Below, one piece after another: positions 47,380 to 59,258 of a stretch of DNA of 64,000 nucleotides. Location of the stretch: positions 20,993 through 84,992 of the forward strand of contig JAJJXM010000112.1 in the NCBI GenBank assembly GCA_024516155.1, in the 5' to 3' direction. Below the pieces are notes generated by a model that worked only from the letters and a program-made list of their open reading frames with translations, was not told the origin of the DNA and did no database searches. This DNA comes from Pyronema omphalodes. Taxonomy: Eukaryota; Ascomycota; Pezizomycetes; Pezizales; Pyronemataceae. The position numbers and the translations under genes are program-made. The stretch's first letter is position 1. The number at the start of each line of letters is the position of its first letter.

Positions 47380-49472
47380 TTAAACAGCTCCATGTGCTCG
47401 TAGACGTTCTTGGACATCATGAAGATCACAATCTATGGCCATTGATAGTGCGGTTGAGCCGTCATTTGCTTTTGAATTGACATCAACGTCCCGTTGACAT
47501 AAAAGGGCCTCCAAAATATCCAAATTATGGTAGTCTGTCGGTTCATCGCAGGACTCGGGGTCGTAAAGCGACCATATCAGAGGGGTTCGACCATATATTG
47601 CGTCTATGGTATTGATGTCGGCTGAGCTTTCCAATAAGAGATTTATTAATTCCAATCGGTGGTGTTGAGCAGCGAGAGACAGTGGTGTTCTTCCGCCATT
47701 ATCCCTCGTATCCACTGTGGACCCATGCTCTAGAAGTATCTTGGCGACCCCCAAATGACCTTCGCGGGCTGCTAACGACAACGGCGTGAGTCCCTGACTA
47801 TTACCCATGTTCGCGTCAACCCCTTCTTTCTTAATGAGCAACTTGACAATCTCAATATGACCCCCTTCGGCTGCCAATGACAATGGCGCGGGTCCCCGAG
47901 TGCTCACATTATTCACGTCAATACCATTTTTCTGCAAGAGCACCCTGACTATCTCTGTATGTCCTCCTCCAGCTGCTAATGACAACGGCGTTGATCCCCG
48001 CTTGTTGGGCTTATCGACGTCGACACCGCCTTCCTGCAAGAGTATTTCGACTATATCCCTATGACCTTCGCTAGCCGCTGATAACAACGGTGTGTATCCC
48101 CGACTGTCTACCTTATTTATGTCAATCCCATCTTCCTTCAAGAGCATCTTCACAACATCAGAATGACCCTCGCTAGCTGCCAATGACAGCGGTGTTTGTC
48201 CACCACGACTAGCCTTATTCACGTCAACACCGCCTTTCTGCAACAGCGTCTTCACTACCTCCGGATGACCTTCTCTAGCTGCTAATGACAATGGCGTAAA
48301 ACCATCGCTATTGGTCTGATTCACGTCAACAGCATCTTTCTTCAAGAGGAACTTTACCGTCTCCGTATGACCTTTCATAGCAGCTAATAACAACGCCATA
48401 CAACAATCTGCAGTATCAATCTGCACGTTACCACTGTAACAAGGATCCCATATTATTTCAACCAACGACTGATAGCCTGCGACAGCAACAAGTGTTAAGG
48501 GGCAGTTTTTTCCAATCATCTTTTGCATTTATATCTTCTTTCACGGAATCGAGGACTCGACGAAATAGCTCTGGTACTCCAGTAGAAGCGGCAATATGGA
48601 GAGGAAAGCTTTCGGTAGCTGATTCCAGATTCGTGCCTTGTGGATCAAAAAAACGATCCAGTTGTGTATTGGGCTCCTTAAGGAAGTAGTTGAAATCTTG
48701 TAAACGGGATGTCAAGAATTTCTTCAAAGCCGGTTGTGATGTGTATTTTTCCATTAGTAGAGTAAAAGCGATATCTTCGACTGCGGGGTTGCGTGTTTTT
48801 ACACTCCGTAAATGATAATCCCATCCCAATATAGCATAGTGGAGTAAGGGATACCGATCAAGAATCTCCTCGCCTATGGTATTGAGTTCCTGACTGAGGT
48901 GATCGAAGGCCAGATACTTCATACATATTGAGGAGATTTCACTATGACCTTTCTTAAATAAAAGGCCTTCGTCGTACTGCTCTTGAAAGTAATCCTGAAG
49001 GGACTTGTGAACCAGCCGGATAGTTGAAGAGGATTCATCAACTATCACTAACCCGAGGCATGAGTCAAGTATAAACTGCAGCTCCACTAAATTGTCCCAA
49101 TGAGTTGGTTACTGTTTCGTTACTCCTGGGACTAGATACTCGGTACATACTACATACATACAGGAACGACACACGCGCATCTTCGACACCTCGAGTTCGA
49201 CCCCCCCCCCCCAGCTATCGCCACAACAACGCGGAAATCCATCGATTTTCGTGTGAAATCGTCATCAGCGACGTCAAATTACCTAGCTGTAGCATCTACA
49301 GACCAGGCCCCCTCTTTTTCGTCGTGCGAACGGTGAAGACAGAGAATTCGGGCCCCTGAAGGTGCACTCGGCTACGACCTCCATCAACCCCCATCATCAA
49401 CCACATCCTCCGCAATCGAACTCTACCTCTTCTCCCGATCAAATCATCCTAATCAACCTGTCTCCAACCTCA

Positions 49473-51275
49473 ATGGCAACTCGCGCGTCTGCTGCGAGGA
49501 AGAAAACCCTCCCGCCCGACAAACCTCCCCTCCCCACGCTCGGCCTTAGCAAACACGCTAGAGCAGAGCCTCATGATGGAACCGACCCCGCCGACACGAT
49601 GAACTTGGACTCTGACCTCAGTGAACTCGACGAACCCTCCCCAACTCCCTCCCCCATACGTCGTACATCCACCCCCGAACCCACCCCGCGCAACCGCGCC
49701 CCACCCGTTACGTCACCCCGCACACAACACACGATCCGAGTCCGGGATACCTTTCCACAGGCAACCGTACCCCTTAAACGCGGCGCCCCATCCACTACCG
49801 ACGCATCCTCCGAATCCGCCCTGGTCTACGAAACGGGCATTCAAGAAGCCCTGCGCACAGCTCAATCCACCTCCAGGGCCGAAACAATGACCCTCCCGAT
49901 CCACCTCGCTGAACGTCTCCTTTCGGCAGTGGCAACATACGCCGACACCGCCAGAGAAACCGACAGACACACAAACGACAGGATCATGAAGGCTTTCAGA
50001 ATCATGGACAGAGACCGAGCCATCATGCGCGAAACCCAAGACATGCTGCGCACTCTGGTCCCCAACTACAAACCTTCCCAACGCATTGAAACATCCCCCA
50101 TCCCCAATCCCCCCTCTGACGCACAAACCACTGCCCTTATAAACTACTGGAAAACCCGCTGCTTTGCAGCCGAGGACGCCCTCACCAAAAACAACATTCC
50201 CCTTCCCCCCTCCCCCGCCTTTCCCCCCAGTGAACCCAACGCAGCCTGGTCCGAACCGGACGTCCCAGGTAGGCTATTCGGACAGAAAGCCCGCGACCCC
50301 CCCCACAAAACAAACCCCACCCCCGCCCCCCCCAAGAATCCCACACCCACCCCCAAAAAAGCAAACCCTACCCCACAAAACAACCGCCCAGTGACTGTTA
50401 TCCTCCCATGTCCTGATCCAGAAAACTTGACGGACGACGCAAAGGTCCAAGTAGGTAACATGGTTAATAGGGCTCTCCGAGAGGCAGAGGCACCCAATAC
50501 CATCGCCGTAGTGACCGTGAGGAAAAACGCTGGAGGCAACCTGCTCCTTACGTTCCCCGCAGACACAACCGAGACCGAGGTCTCCCAATTCCTGCCAGTC
50601 ATGAAAGACGCCGCACAGGCAGTCCACATGACCCTCAAAGACCCCCAAATCGCCGAAAAAATGGCACAAACTCACCGTACATAGCATCCCGCTAGACGTG
50701 TACCCAGACACCCCGGAAGGTATGACAGCCCTCCAAAATGAAATCGAACGCAATAACGCGGTTCGCTTGACACAACCCCCCCGCTACATAACCCATCCCG
50801 ATAAGCGAGTTGGTAAGACCGCTTCTAGCATCATGATTGCCCTAAAGACGGCAGAAGATGCGCGCATGCTCAAGCGCAAGAAGGTTATTATCCGCTATGA
50901 ACCGCGCAAAGTCACGGATTATCACTCGTCACGTTCCACGGACCAGTGCCGTAGGTGCCTCCACTTCGGACACCCACCACGCCCCTCTGCCCCAAAACCT
51001 CCGACCCATCTGTGCAATCTGTACAGCTAACCACCCCACCGAACTCCACCTTTGCCCCGAATGCCCCCACAGAAAAGGCAAACCATGCCATCACATTCCC
51101 CCCCGTTGTGCAAACTGCGCAAAAGATCCCAATGCTGACGCCAACCACCCAGCATTTCACCCCCAAATGCCCAATGCGCATTGCGGTAGTAAAGGCAGCT
51201 TGGGACAAAACTCGTTTCCCTCGCTCGAACCCCGAAGACACCCCCACCGATAACACTATCATGACTGATGCATAA
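49473..51275 (+). pseudogene. LINE ORF1, Gag-like nucleic-acid-binding protein
   Basis: The ATG at 49473 opens a Pro/Ala/Thr-rich N-terminal half, a helical region (about residues 150-220), a Pro/Lys-rich stretch and a folded region beginning RPVTVILPCPDPENLTDD. After a frameshift near 50660 it continues as KWHKLTVHSIPLDVYP and then three CCHC-type knuckle regions (CRRCLHFGH; CAICTANHPTELHLC; CANCAKDPNADANH) with a further frameshift near 50980. It ends NTIMTDA just over the start of ORF2 (8-bp overlap), the usual LINE arrangement. Confidence 0.85.
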
Positions 51276-54200
51276 ACAGACACAGTCGGCAGCAACCATT
51301 CATGTCATATCACACAACATGAACAGAAGCACCAACGCTCTGAATACGCTCCTGAACACCGCCGGAGCAAGAGCAGACATTATCCTGCTGCAAGAAACAA
51401 ACATCAAGAACCCGACATTCGTTACCTCCCATCCCAACTTCCTAACACTCATTCCCCCCTCCCCCCATGGCGCAACGATAAGAACGGCAGCCTATGTCTC
51501 TCGTTTAAACCCTTTCCTACAAGTTACCCCCCGCCCCGATATCTGCTCTGACCCTGACATGCAGATACTCGAAGTCCAAACCCCCCTCATTCCCCCTTTC
51601 TACCTCATTAACATATACAATGAATGGGACTCCAGAACACGCCTATTCACAATCCCTCGCTCGCTGAACCCCCTCCAACTACCCAGCCGGTGCATCCTAA
51701 CGGGTGACATGAACGCCCACCATCCTCTCTGGAACAGCCATTATAAACATACGGCTCGTGCGGAGGATCTCGTACGCCTAATAGAGGAAGAAGGATGGTG
51801 CCTGGCGAACACCCCGGACACACCCACATACCACTACAAGACAGGACGAGGATCCTCGGTCCTAGACCTCACACTGTCATCGCCCGCCATGGCAAACGAA
51901 GTTCAAAATTGGTGCATAGACGACGAAGCAGCGACGGGTTCGGACCACGAGGTCATCAGATTTCAAATCCGATCCCAACACCCGGATATCGAGTACGTCG
52001 ACCAGCAACCACGCTTGAACTGGAAGCGCACCAACTGGGACGAATTCTCCAGCGCACTCCTCCGACTTACGGCAGAAACTCCTCCCCGACATGGCACTCC
52101 TACAAGTCCAACCCAACGAAAACGAACCTGGATGGAGTGGGCAGCCTCGATCCAAAAAGCTATCGTTCAAGCCGCACGAACAGCAACCCCTCTCGTCCAG
52201 CATTCCCCCCCGAGCAAAACGATGGTGGACTCAAGAGCTGAAAGACACGAAGACGGCGATGTCTCAGGCTAGAAGAGGTGGAAACTCTACAGATCCGAGG
52301 ACGCTCTAAACGCCTATCGCAGCTTTAGAAACGCCCACTACAGAGCTGTACGACACGCGAAAGACAAGCTCTGGAAAGAATACTTGTCCCAGGCAGAGGG
52401 TCAAGACATCTGGGCGGCTTTTAGATATACTAATCCCCGAAAAACACAACTAACCCCCCCCCATCACCAAAACAGAAAATGGCGTCACTACAACCCATAC
52501 CGACTTCTCTGGTAAAGTGACAGCCTTCCAAGCTCTCTTCCCCCCCCCCCCCCCATCCGCCCCAATTAACCCCCCCGCTAACAACAAAACCCCCCCTCCC
52601 CTGGACCACGTTCACGGAAAAGGAAGTTGCCCTCGCCATCTCGTCCTCATCACCTAAGAAAGCCCCGGGACCAGATGGGATAACGTTCCTGTGCCTTCGA
52701 CGAACGATGGACGTCATCCCTAAAGAACTAACTGCTTTGTATGCCACGTTAGGGGAAATAGGTTACCAGCCGAAATGCTGGAGGGAAGCTACCACGGTAG
52801 TTATTCCCAAACCTAACAAACCCGACTATAGCTCTATCAAAGCCTACCGACCCATAGCGCTCCTAAATTGCATGGGAAAAGTATTAGAAAAATTGATGGC
52901 CTCCAGACTTAGCCAAATCGCCGAAACACAGGACCTATTGCACGACGATCAAATCGGAGGGCGCCCGAAACGATCAGCCATAGACGCAGCTATGGCGCTG
53001 ACCCACGATATCGAAAACCACATGCGACAAAAATTAATAACATCAACACCTTTTTCTTGACGTCCGCGGGGCCTTCGATAACGTCTCAGCGACGAGACTA
53101 ACGGCAACCATGGCGCAATCTGGGATGCCCGACGCCGGTGGTCCGCTGGTGTGAATCGTTCCTCAACGACAGAACGACAGCCCTCTCCTTTGATGGGAAA
53201 AACAGACATTCAAAGACCGACTCGCACTGGTATCCCCCAGGGCTCCCCCGCCTCTCCGATCCTCTTCCTAATCTACCTTCGCCCACTCTTCGACGCCCTC
53301 AACCGCCACAACCCCTCCTTATGGACCCCCCAGTTACATCGATGATGTAGCGATAGTATGTCATGGCCGATCACGCGAGACGAACGCCCGCACCCTTGAA
53401 GCAGCAGCAAAAGTCGCTTTTCGGTGGGCGCACAACAACGCGGTGGCGTTTGATGACTCGAAGTCGGAAATGCTGCACTTCCACCGGGCACAGAAGACGA
53501 CATCAATGACTCGATCTGTGTGACACTACCAAACGGAACTCGAGTCTCCCCGGGAACACCCAACGGCAAGAAGGACGTAGTCCGCTGGATCGGAATCTTC
53601 TTCGATAGAAAACTGTCCTTCAAACATCACGTAGAAAACAAGACTAATGCATGCCTCTAGGACCTTCAATGCCCTCCGCAGCCTCGCTCGGCACGAACTA
53701 CTGGCTTGTCACCTGCGGCGGTACGCACTCTTTACCGCTCCTGTGTCCTATCGAGAGCCGACTTTGGTGCAGAAATCTGGTGGTCCGGTCAGAAAATCAT
53801 TCGAACGGAAACTACAGCTACAACAAAAACAAAGCCATACGACGCATACTCAACGCCTTCCCCTCAACATCCCATCCCCCGCCCTACATAACGAAGCTGC
53901 ACTCCCACCAGTGTCAGTACGCCTAAATCACAAACAACGAAAATATGCCCTGAGGCTCCTATCCCTACCCCCCTCCCACCCCGTCGTCTCACGCTGCCCC
54001 TCCTCCTACCCCATCCCAAACCATTTCCACAACGCCATACAGTCCCCAGGTGAGTACGATTGCGACTGGTCCCTCCGAATCACGTCCAATCACTCGCCTA
54101 ACATCGGTGATCTCCTCCTCCGACATTGGATACGGCCGACAACTACCATAGAAGACACGGCCCGGCCAGACCCAACTCCATGGAAGGAACCTCCGATGAC

Positions 54201-55265
54201 GAGACACCTCCCCGCCCAATCGAAAGACGCCGCCGAGACAGAACACTACATCCTACTACACCGTCTACGAAGCTCTCCCAATACCATCATAGCATACACC
54301 GACGGATCGAAACTCGACGACTCGGTCGGTGCGGGCTTCTACGTATCCCACGGCTTCAACACCAACATCCGAAAGTCAATCCCAATGGGTACACCAGTGA
54401 AGTCTTTGATGCGGAACTCAAAGCCATCGAAGAATGCATTCACACTTGTTCATCCCACATCCGCCGCGAACGCTTGCAATACCGCGAACTCCACCTCTTT
54501 ACGGACAATCAGGCCGCCATCATCAGAGCCACCAGACTCTCCCCAGGCCCTGGCCAAGAGACCGCGATCGCCATCCACAACCTCGCTCACACCCTCCTCC
54601 AACGAACGGGCACATCTATCCACCTTCACTGGGTGCCCGGACACACCAATATCATCGGAAATGAAGAGGCGGACCAACTCGCGAAATTAGCTACCTCTGC
54701 CACCCCAGCACGCCCTCCCCCCAACATCATTATCGTGGATTCGTCGACAGGTTAAAGAAGCGCTCGCGAAAGACTGGAAGAACTGGTACGAACGAAGCCC
54801 AAAATATAGACGTACGATGCACCGCATAAAAAATCACTCGACACGGCGTACACCACGGCCCCGAGGAAAATATCCACAGCCATCCTTGGCCTCCGTACAG
54901 GACACGGATATTTCCTGGACTGTTTGGCAACACCCCCCTTCACCTACCCTACCCTCACGGCGCATGCCCATGTCCCCTACATCCCCCTCAAACCCCCAAA
55001 CACCTACTCTTATCATGCCCCCTCTTTACCCAACACCGCATACGCCTCCGAAGGGAGTTGAAACTACCCCGACACCGACAACTCAATCTACGCATCATCC
55101 TGCACACGAAAACCGGCATCACGGCTCTGATTACCATGATTTCTGACACCAAGGTCGCCACCTCAGAGTGGGCACACACGGTACTGAGTAAGTCCCCCGG
55201 AGAGCCTAACAGACAAGACAGACGAACCGAGACGACAGGCTGGGGAACATTGTTGGACCCAGACG
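51268..55265 (+). pseudogene. LINE ORF2: endonuclease, reverse transcriptase, RNase H
   Basis: AP-like endonuclease at 51268-51990 (ISHNMNRSTNALNTLL; QETN; TGDMNAHHPLWNSH; SDHEVIRFQI). After a linker, the reverse transcriptase has KKAPGPDGI (about 52655), YRPIALLNCMGKVLEKL, DDQIGGRPKRSA, FLDVRGAFDNVS, GIPQGSPASPILFLIYL and the catalytic YIDD box (about 53332-53345). RNase H spans about 54287-54700 (AYTDGSKLDDSVGAGFY; LFTDNQAAI; HWVPGHTNIIGNEEADQLA). Frameshifts or stops near 52272, 52500, 53055, 53100, 53220, 53340, 53500-53640 and later break the frame. The domain set and order fit Tad1/I-group elements of fungi. Confidence 0.88.
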
Positions 55266-55809
55266 AGGAACATTAAAAAAAAAAAAAAAAAAAAAAAATA
55301 CAATAAGAATAATAAAAATGTATATAGTGAACGGAGTGGCGAGAGAAGGATGGAAGTGAGGAGAAGGAAAAGGAGAGGGAAGGAGGCGGAAGAGAGGAGG
55401 AAGGGAAGAAGTCCGGAGGAGGAGAGGAAGAGGGAGAGGCAGCGGAGAAAGGAGGACGGAGACAGAGAGGGAGGCATAGAGAGGAAAGGAGAGAGAGATG
55501 GTATTGGGGAAGAGGAAGGAGAAAGAAGAAGGAGTAAAAAAAAAAAAAAAAAAAATAAAAAGGGGACGTCAACGGGGAAGGGAGGAGGAACAACAGTCAC
55601 CGGGAAGGGTGACTGAAGAGCGAACAGGGCTCCGGGACACACCGACGAGACGAGCAGAAATGGAGAAAGAGTGAAGAGGGGGACTACAACCCGATCAAGA
55701 TAGACCGCTCCGGGGCGTTCCCGGTAACTCCTGAGGTCACTCTCAGGAGTTAGCAATGTATATACTAGTTAGTCTCCGCCATAACCTTAGGGTTAGATGC
55801 GTGTATGAA

Positions 55810-55848
<39 letters not shown>

Positions 55849-57886
55849 AATTGTCCCAATGAAACTCAGTATCACTGGCTCGACTGCAAGAGCATGGCGC
55901 AGCTCGTCAAGCGATAGTGGTCTTACAGCGAGGAATATCCATTGTAAGACGTTCATAGCCACGTTCGCAGTGGTCTGCTTCTGATCTGTGATTCGGTTGA
56001 GAGTAACCCCAAAGGCATCATAGAGCTCCTTGGACATTTTTTGAAGTACATCCCGTCGCTTTCGAATCGTAGGTTGGTCAAGGACAGCTTCTATCTGTAG
56101 CGCGGGCAGCAAGAACCTATGATTAAGTCAGCCCACGGGTTCGTGGATACATGATAAGTCTGACAGGTCACAAACATTCCTTGAGATGTAGACACAATTT
56201 TCTCGGCAATTTCGTTCTTTAAATCATCGTCCATCTCGAACTTGTGGTCCTCGCAAATCTTATGAGCGATGTATGCCGCAATATCTTCGGTGCTTGCCTC
56301 AAGCTTTACAGTCAAAGGGATTGTTGGCGCGATTGAAGCGTGTGATGTAACATATTGCTCCATTGTAGGCCTGCCAGTGAAGAACAACCGGATAGGTGGG
56401 TAATCGTCGTCGTTGTCGGAGGGCGATGATAGCTCGACCAGATATTGAATGAGTTGACGTCTATCCGCCTCGTTACATTCGTCCAGGGCATCGATGCATA
56501 TGTAGGTTTTTTCGAAGCCTTGGAGGACCCGTGATAAAGTATCAACCCCTCTTTCACTTCAATGGCCCGACCTTCCTTCTTTTTCTTGAGTAACCTCTGA
56601 ATGGTGTCCCTAGAACTCTTTTTTGACGCAGTGATCGCCTGCTTTAGCAGTTCGCCAATCATATTGGTAGCAGTTTGTACGTTTCGGTTACAGTAGTCAC
56701 AATAGATGAAAGCAACGCATGTTTCATCGCCCGTTACGCTAAAGAGATGGTCTATCACAAGAGAGCTATGGTATCACAAGATTCTTAGCATCCGTTTTAT
56801 TCAATCAATGTAATTTCTGCTGTATTTACTTACCTAATAAAGGTTTTGCCCGCTCCAGGAATTCCGTAGCACCCAAAAATACCGACTCCATGAGGAGCGT
56901 CCCGCCAGGTTCGGAATATTTCGCTGTCCAAGAACCAATTTCCAGTATTTGGATGGCGCCTTGATCGTACGTCTTCATGCATTTTCTGGGTTTCCAAAGG
57001 TGATATCCACTGAAGCAATGCCTCCATTTCTTGGTCTGCACTGTCCATTAGCTTGAAGTACCCGAAATGCAAGAATCGTTTGAGCAAACAACCATTGGTA
57101 ATTCTGTTCGTATTCTTTGTAGCAGCTAATATATCCTTCTGTGTTTCTTGTCCTTGTTGTAGCATTTTTGTCATAACTCCCAAAACGTCCGATTGATCCT
57201 TTGATGCTGTCAATAGCGCTTCGATTCCCGACTGCACTGATCTGTGGTTTTGAAGAGCCTTCTGCAGTTGATCTTCCTTTGCTTTGAGCTCAATCAAAAC
57301 TACCTCAGATGTCTTCGCAAGTAGTTTACTATAAACAAGTAAGTGAGTAGTCTGTTGTTGAAGGATGGAGGTATGAAAATGGTGAAATGGTAGCAGCTTA
57401 ATCCGCTGACAGTGGTTATGTTGTACTAACGAACATTGGAAATTGAGTGGAGTCGTCTTACCAGTTTTCTATGTTCAACGAAAACTGAAATGTCTGCGTG
57501 AAGCGCTGTACCGTTGAAATTGTTCTTTCATAATCTTCCTTGCGAAACGGCCATTTTAACCGTTCCAGGAACTGTGCACTTTTATTTTTTTCAAAACGCA
57601 CTTCAATCTTTTTGACTTTATTGTAAATTTCCGTAATTTGATCTCTGCAAGCTTCGATAGCCACGAACAAGGCTGAGGTCTTTTCAAAGTTGCCAGTATA
57701 TTCTTTTCGAAGAAACTGTTCGAGCCGTTCCAGGATATGGCAAAGAGCTGTAACTTCAGCTAAAAGATTGCGAGATTCTTTGGGGGCGGACTTGACATCG
57801 TTAACGTAGGCCTTGAGGGTTTTCGTTATCTCCAGAGCAAGGCTCAGGAATCCTGCTACTCCAGTGGAGACTGTGAAGCCGTCCAT

Positions 57887-58557
57887 AGCCTCTATCGTTA
57901 CTGAAGCGGAATCTGTGGTTAATCGATTTGATGATGAAGCAAAGAGGGTTGTTGTTGAACTCGAGGTGAAGCTTTCTGTCGATGCGGTGTTGTGCAAGGA
58001 GCTTCGTGTCCCCGCATGTTTGGCAGGCGCTTATCGTGCATGTGCGGGGTATGTGGTCAATCCTTAAGCCGCATTTTGGATGCAAAACGACTCTACATAC
58101 GAGAGCGTAAGATAGATCAGCTTGCCTTTGAACGAGTTTCTATGTTTTTTTTTGAAATGTTATTTGCTGTCATTCCCATTCGTCCAGTGTCAATTACTCC
58201 GGTATTTTGGTATATTCTTTATTCATCATTTCTTACCACGTTGGATATTTTTGCTTTGTTCTGTGACTGTGAGAAGGCAGTCACGAGAACAGAAGAGAGA
58301 AGACAAAGTGGAGGTGGTGAACGTATGTATGATTGTGAGTGAAGAAGCAACTGCAACGAACAAGCAAGGGCTTATAAGCCTAAGGACATACTACAGTCGA
58401 CTGTACCAACCTCCATCTAGGCACTAGGGCTCTAGGCGCACTTCGACAGTGACCGTCAATTGAGTTTGGAGGTCTCTTGACAGGTCGTCCTTGCTGGGCT
58501 CGTTTCAACGTGAGTTTTTCCGAGTAACCAACTTCATCCCCAAATTTCCAGTATTTC
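57887..58557. other. 5' flank of NLR2
   Basis: The first 170 bp match the 5' flank of NLR1, so the duplication extends past the start codons. Beyond that no gene recognised. Confidence 0.55.
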
Positions 58558-58569
58558 GAGACGTTAAAA

Positions 58570-58635
58570 TTCCTTTTCCGCCATAACCATAGGGTTAGAT
58601 GCATGTATGAAAAAAAAAAAAAAAAAAAAAAAAAA
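58570..58635 (+). mobile_element. Extremely truncated LINE insertion, 66 bp
   Basis: About 40 bp of the LINE 3' end (CCGCCATAACCATAGGG, then TTAGATGCATGTATGA) and a poly(A), bracketed by a perfect 12-bp duplication GAGACGTTAAAA at 58558-58569 and 58636-58647. The structure is diagnostic of target-primed reverse transcription that stopped almost at once. Confidence 0.92.
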
Positions 58636-58845
58636 GAGACGTTAAAAACTTGGTACGCGCCTAGATCTCGTTCACGCTATGGATGCACAGGGCTGAGGTT
58701 CCTTTTACTTGCACAGGATCGATCGATACTGTTGTCCGGTCTGTGGCATTAGAATTATTCGCATAACCAAGCTTGCACTTATAAAGTTGGATCATCAGAG
58801 AGTCATATCCATATCCAGCATTCGCGTATCAACGTATGCACATGA

Positions 58846-58923
58846 ACGCGTAAAATCGCCAAGCCACACGTTAATATGTCTTAGCAAACCGACATGGGCG
58901 CGGAGCGGAGGCACTTTACGCGT
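58846..58923. promoter_or_regulatory. Pair of MluI cell-cycle boxes (ACGCGT)
   Basis: ACGCGT occurs at 58846-58851 and 58918-58923, about 340-410 bp before the proposed start codon at 59259, with ACGCG-like sequence again near 59064. In fungi clustered ACGCGT sites bind MBF and mark G1/S genes. Only the motif is seen; the role is inference. Confidence 0.35.
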
Positions 58924-59258
58924 CGCAATATTTCCCTCCAAGAACCGCAACAAAATAACCATGATAATGATTTTGCAACAAATTTGTCAAGCCTCTCTGA
59001 AGACTGATTCATTTCGCAATGAATTTCAACAACATTTTCGTTGTTATGAGATAGAAAAGTTTACGCGCATCGTGGATCGTGGATCAAACACCCATGTTCG
59101 TACGGTCGCGGAAGTTTTGCCAGGGCGCGAGAAGGCGCGTCTAAAGACTAGCATAGAAGCAATCACCAAGCTCAATTACTGTTGCGGACCTTACGGTCAG
59201 ATCATCTCAGCTGTGAGCGACTACGAGAGCGAGATTCGATCAGCTACGCCACCCCGCC

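Larger units (their letters stand above)
49104..55846 (+). mobile_element. Near full-length Tad1/I-like LINE with poly(A) and target duplication
   Basis: 6.74 kb flanked by the 16-bp duplication TAAATTGTCCCAATGA (49088-49103 and 55847-55862). Order: 5' leader (49104-49472), ORF1 (Gag-like with zinc knuckles), ORF2 (endonuclease, reverse transcriptase, RNase H), 3' region of about 550 bp, then a terminal poly(A) of about 35. The 3' region is purine-rich with two internal A-runs (about 55276-55299 and 55537-55555), then the conserved 3' end found in two other insertions in this window. Both ORFs have frameshifts, so this copy is probably inactive. It lies antisense in exon 4 of NLR2. Confidence 0.95.
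47380..57886 (-). pseudogene. NACHT-ankyrin STAND protein (NLR-like), paralogue 2, interrupted by a LINE
   Basis: Same architecture as paralogue 1. Exons (minus) 57886-57462, 57328-56834, 56765-56176 and 56116 onward; exon 4 is split by the LINE and resumes at 49103-47380. Domains: N-terminal STAND domain (MDGFTVSTGVAGFLSLALE), coil, NACHT P-loop GCYGIPGAGKT, Walker B region CIDALDEC, winged helix, then about eleven ankyrin repeats, three more than paralogue 1. Besides the insertion there are one-base shifts near 56547 (short G-run), 55875 and 48508 (A-run of six). With these corrected and the LINE removed the frame is 1163 codons. The LINE cuts between the winged helix and the ankyrin part, so at best a truncated NACHT protein is made. 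Orientation is opposite to the LINE. Confidence 0.88.

Noticed and set aside
55163..55756. Long frames, including Phe/Leu/Ser-rich ones, opposite the LINE 3' region
   Set aside because: Purine-rich strand read backwards gives pyrimidine codons (F, L, S, P); no domain.
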